Position numbers and translations under genes: made by a program. From Mesorhizobium xinjiangense (GTDB lineage Bacteria > Pseudomonadota > Alphaproteobacteria > Rhizobiales > Rhizobiaceae): a stretch of 64,000 nt of DNA. The notes under the pieces are model-generated. The model saw nothing but the letters and a program-made list of their open reading frames with translations. It did no database searches and was not told the DNA's origin. This document shows positions 62,710 to 64,000 of this stretch, piece by piece. The DNA is taken from assembly GCF_009749525.1 (NCBI RefSeq), contig NZ_WOAC01000013.1:62001-126000 (forward strand). The letters run 5' to 3'. Every line of letters begins with the position of its first letter. The first letter of the stretch is position 1.

Positions 62710-62735
62710 TGAGGTACTGTATGTCAATGAGCGAT
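62710..62735 (-). promoter_or_regulatory. Shared 26-bp element, copy 2
   Basis: On the minus strand this repeats copy 1 (55508-55533): 19 bases identical, then 5 of 7 more. TTGACA points towards the dimeric-barrel gene, whose GTG is 37 bases away. It lies in the 146-bp divergent gap before the GntR gene. Confidence 0.7.
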
Positions 62736-62784
62736 GTCTCATCGAGGTTGGACCATGGTGCAAACTTGTCTAAAGTCTGCATTT

Positions 62785-62793
62785 TGTATGTCA
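62785..62793 (+). promoter_or_regulatory. Partial copy of the shared element before the GntR gene
   Basis: TGTATGTCA is repeated here exactly as in the core of copy 2. It lies 26 bases before the GntR start codon and may be a weaker autoregulatory half-site. Confidence 0.4.
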
Positions 62794-62818
62794 GGCACGA
62801 GCGGCGGAAAACGAGACG

Positions 62819-63517
62819 ATGGCGTTGAAGGCAAACAAGAACATTAACCCGATGAAGAAGAGTCCCATCAACCGGCCGCAATCGCTTGCCGTGACCGTCG
62901 CGGAGCGGCTGAAGGCGGCGATCTTGAAGCGCGAGCTCTCGCTTGGCGAGGCGCTGTCGGAGGAGAAGATCGCGGCGGCGATGGACGTCAGCAGAACGCC
63001 GGTGCGCGAAGCCCTGACCATACTGCAACTGCAAGGTCTGATTACCATCCTGCCTCGGCGCGGAAGCTTCGTCTTCAAGCCCGAGAAGGAAGACCTGCAT
63101 GCCATCGTCGAGTACAGGCTGCGGCTGGAACTGCTTGCCAGCGAACTGGCGCTGGAACGCTCCCCGGCGGCACTACACAAGGCGCTGGCAAAGACCATAG
63201 ACACGATGGAGAAGGCGCGCGACAATGACGACACGCTCGCCTACGCTAACGCCGACACGCAGTTCCACAACGCCTTTTTCGACCATTGCGGAAACCACTT
63301 CTTCGTCGAAGCCTACGATATCGTCGCAGGCAGGATCGCCGCGCTGCGCGCCCATATGTCGGCACAACTCGGGCTGCATCGCCAGAAGACATTCCAGGAA
63401 CATCTGGAGATGCTCGGCGCAGTCGAGAGGCGCGACCGTGACGCGCTGCAGCGGATGCTTAGGGACCACATCGCCGAAATGGAACCCAACTACGCCAACG
63501 CGCTGAATCTTGTCTGA
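62819..63517 (+). CDS. GntR/FadR-family (FCD domain) transcriptional regulator
   Basis: A 232-residue regulator. The winged HTH (about 20-85) has LSEEKIAAAMDVSRTPVREA and the wing PRRGSFVFKP. The FCD domain has EYRLRLELLASELAL, NADTQFHNAFFDHCGNHFF and FQEHLEMLGAVERRDRDAL with metal-ligand-like Asp/His residues. It is divergent from the dimeric-barrel gene; the element present both here and at 55508 suggests that it controls both ends of the island. Confidence 0.92.
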   Translation: MALKANKNINPMKKSPINRPQSLAVTVAERLKAAILKRELSLGEALSEEKIAAAMDVSRTPVREALTILQLQGLITILPRRGSFVFKPEKEDLHAIVEYRLRLELLASELALERSPAALHKALAKTIDTMEKARDNDDTLAYANADTQFHNAFFDHCGNHFFVEAYDIVAGRIAALRAHMSAQLGLHRQKTFQEHLEMLGAVERRDRDALQRMLRDHIAEMEPNYANALNLV

Positions 63518-63534
63518 CGTGGCCTTCCGACCAC

Positions 63535-64000
63535 TCAGGCGCGTCCCGACCTTCTCAGTATCGCCATGGACGCGGCATGAGCCATTGCGGCACGACCCAA
63601 CGCGTCGATCCTCTCGGCGAGACGCTTGTGCGGAACCTCGACGCTGATTGTCACCCCCTCCGGGATAACGCGAGCCAAGCCTGTCAGATCGATCCCGCCT
63701 TCACCCGGGAACAGACGTTCGCCGCGTGCGATGCGGATCAATCCTTCATCCGACGCATCGTAGAGAGTCGCGCCATCGCAGAACTGCACGTAGTTTACCC
63801 GATTTACCGGCAAGGCGGCAATCTCGTCGAGTGTCGTTGCCGAGCGGTCGTAGTGCAGCGCATCGACCAGCACGCCGCCGTTTTCGCACGCGGCCGCCTC
63901 GACGATCCGCGCTGCCGCAGCAAGATTTGGCACACCCGTCCACGGCATGAATTCGAGGTCAGCTGTGAGTCTGCGCGGGGCAGCCATTTCACAGAAGCGC
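63535..64000 (-). CDS. Sugar-phosphate isomerase/epimerase-type TIM-barrel protein, paralogue 2 (5' end outside window)
   Basis: The visible 150 or so C-terminal residues are a TIM-barrel protein of the same family as 54628-55470. Matching blocks are ADLEFMPWTGVPN (paralogue NLEFTPWTAV), GGVLVDALHYDRSATTLDEI (paralogue VLIDTIHVARSTTTL), YVQFCDGATLYD and RLFPGEGGIDLTGL. Metal ligands Glu, Asp and His are kept. The gene runs off the right edge of the window. It is convergent with the GntR gene, only 17 bases apart. Confidence 0.85.
   Translation of the reverse strand, partial: RFCEMAAPRRLTADLEFMPWTGVPNLAAAARIVEAAACENGGVLVDALHYDRSATTLDEIAALPVNRVNYVQFCDGATLYDASDEGLIRIARGERLFPGEGGIDLTGLARVIPEGVTISVEVPHKRLAERIDALGRAAMAHAASMAILRRSGRA

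Noticed and set aside
1-64000. CRISPR arrays, tRNA/rRNA genes, phage or toxin-antitoxin modules
   Set aside because: No regularly spaced repeats, cloverleaf-like sequences or rRNA stretches were recognised on either strand; the HTH ORF at 18896 alone is not enough for a toxin-antitoxin call.

Overview
The window is GC-rich DNA that looks like an accessory, catabolism-heavy stretch of an alphaproteobacterial chromosome or megaplasmid, most likely from the Hyphomicrobiales (Rhizobiales). The nadQ-nadA-nadB-nadC block next to panB-panC, the dense ABC/TRAP uptake operons, the many LysR/GntR/IclR regulators and the DUF982 protein all fit that group. This assignment is inference; no rRNA or tRNA gene was seen.

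Region 1 (1-14870). The C-terminus of a LysR regulator is followed by a minus-strand operon (Zn-type reductase, acyl-CoA ligase, thioesterase, CoxG-like protein). A divergent plus-strand operon encodes a two-subunit ThDP decarboxylase of the sulfopyruvate/phosphonopyruvate type, an aldehyde dehydrogenase, split hydantoinase subunits A and B, a RidA protein, a NitT/TauT-type ABC importer and a TauE/SafE exporter. Together they suggest import and breakdown of a small, possibly sulfonated or phosphonated, nitrogenous acid.

Region 2 (14871-20479) is an insertion-sequence graveyard. It holds a hydrolase remnant, a truncated IS5-type transposase gene cut by a complete ISKra4-type element, an SRAP fragment, a small HTH ORF, a DUF982 gene and an IS66 remnant.

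Region 3 (20480-27380) is the most unusual part. An AroM-domain/LuxR-HTH fusion regulator, with the expected cysteines missing and an 18-bp palindrome just upstream, precedes a fused hydantoinase A+B (5-oxoprolinase size), a standalone AroM protein with both cysteines, and an M20 amidohydrolase. The order resembles racemase/hydantoinase/carbamoylase cassettes.

Region 4 (27505-39565). A GntR regulator diverges from a TcuA-like flavoprotein. Then come an oligopeptide-type ABC importer, two tandem NodB/PuuE-like deacetylases (the second lacks key catalytic residues), and, convergently, a C45 acyltransferase and a flavin reductase under another GntR protein with two apparent winged helices.

Region 5 (39566-51445) is more housekeeping: a small gene with an in-frame stop, NAD biosynthesis (nadABC with nadQ and tandem operator-like repeats), pantothenate synthesis (panBC), a TetR/membrane-protein pair, an exported protein of unknown function, an internally deleted ISKra4-type element and an IclR regulator.

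Region 6 (51446-64000) is a second catabolic island. It has two related dimeric-barrel proteins, a frameshifted Zn-alcohol dehydrogenase, an M24 peptidase, two related TIM-barrel isomerases (one cut by the window end), a TRAP transporter and four oxidoreductases. A GntR/FadR regulator sits at its right side. A 19-bp identical (26-bp near-identical) element occurs in both divergent promoter regions and is the likely operator of this regulon.
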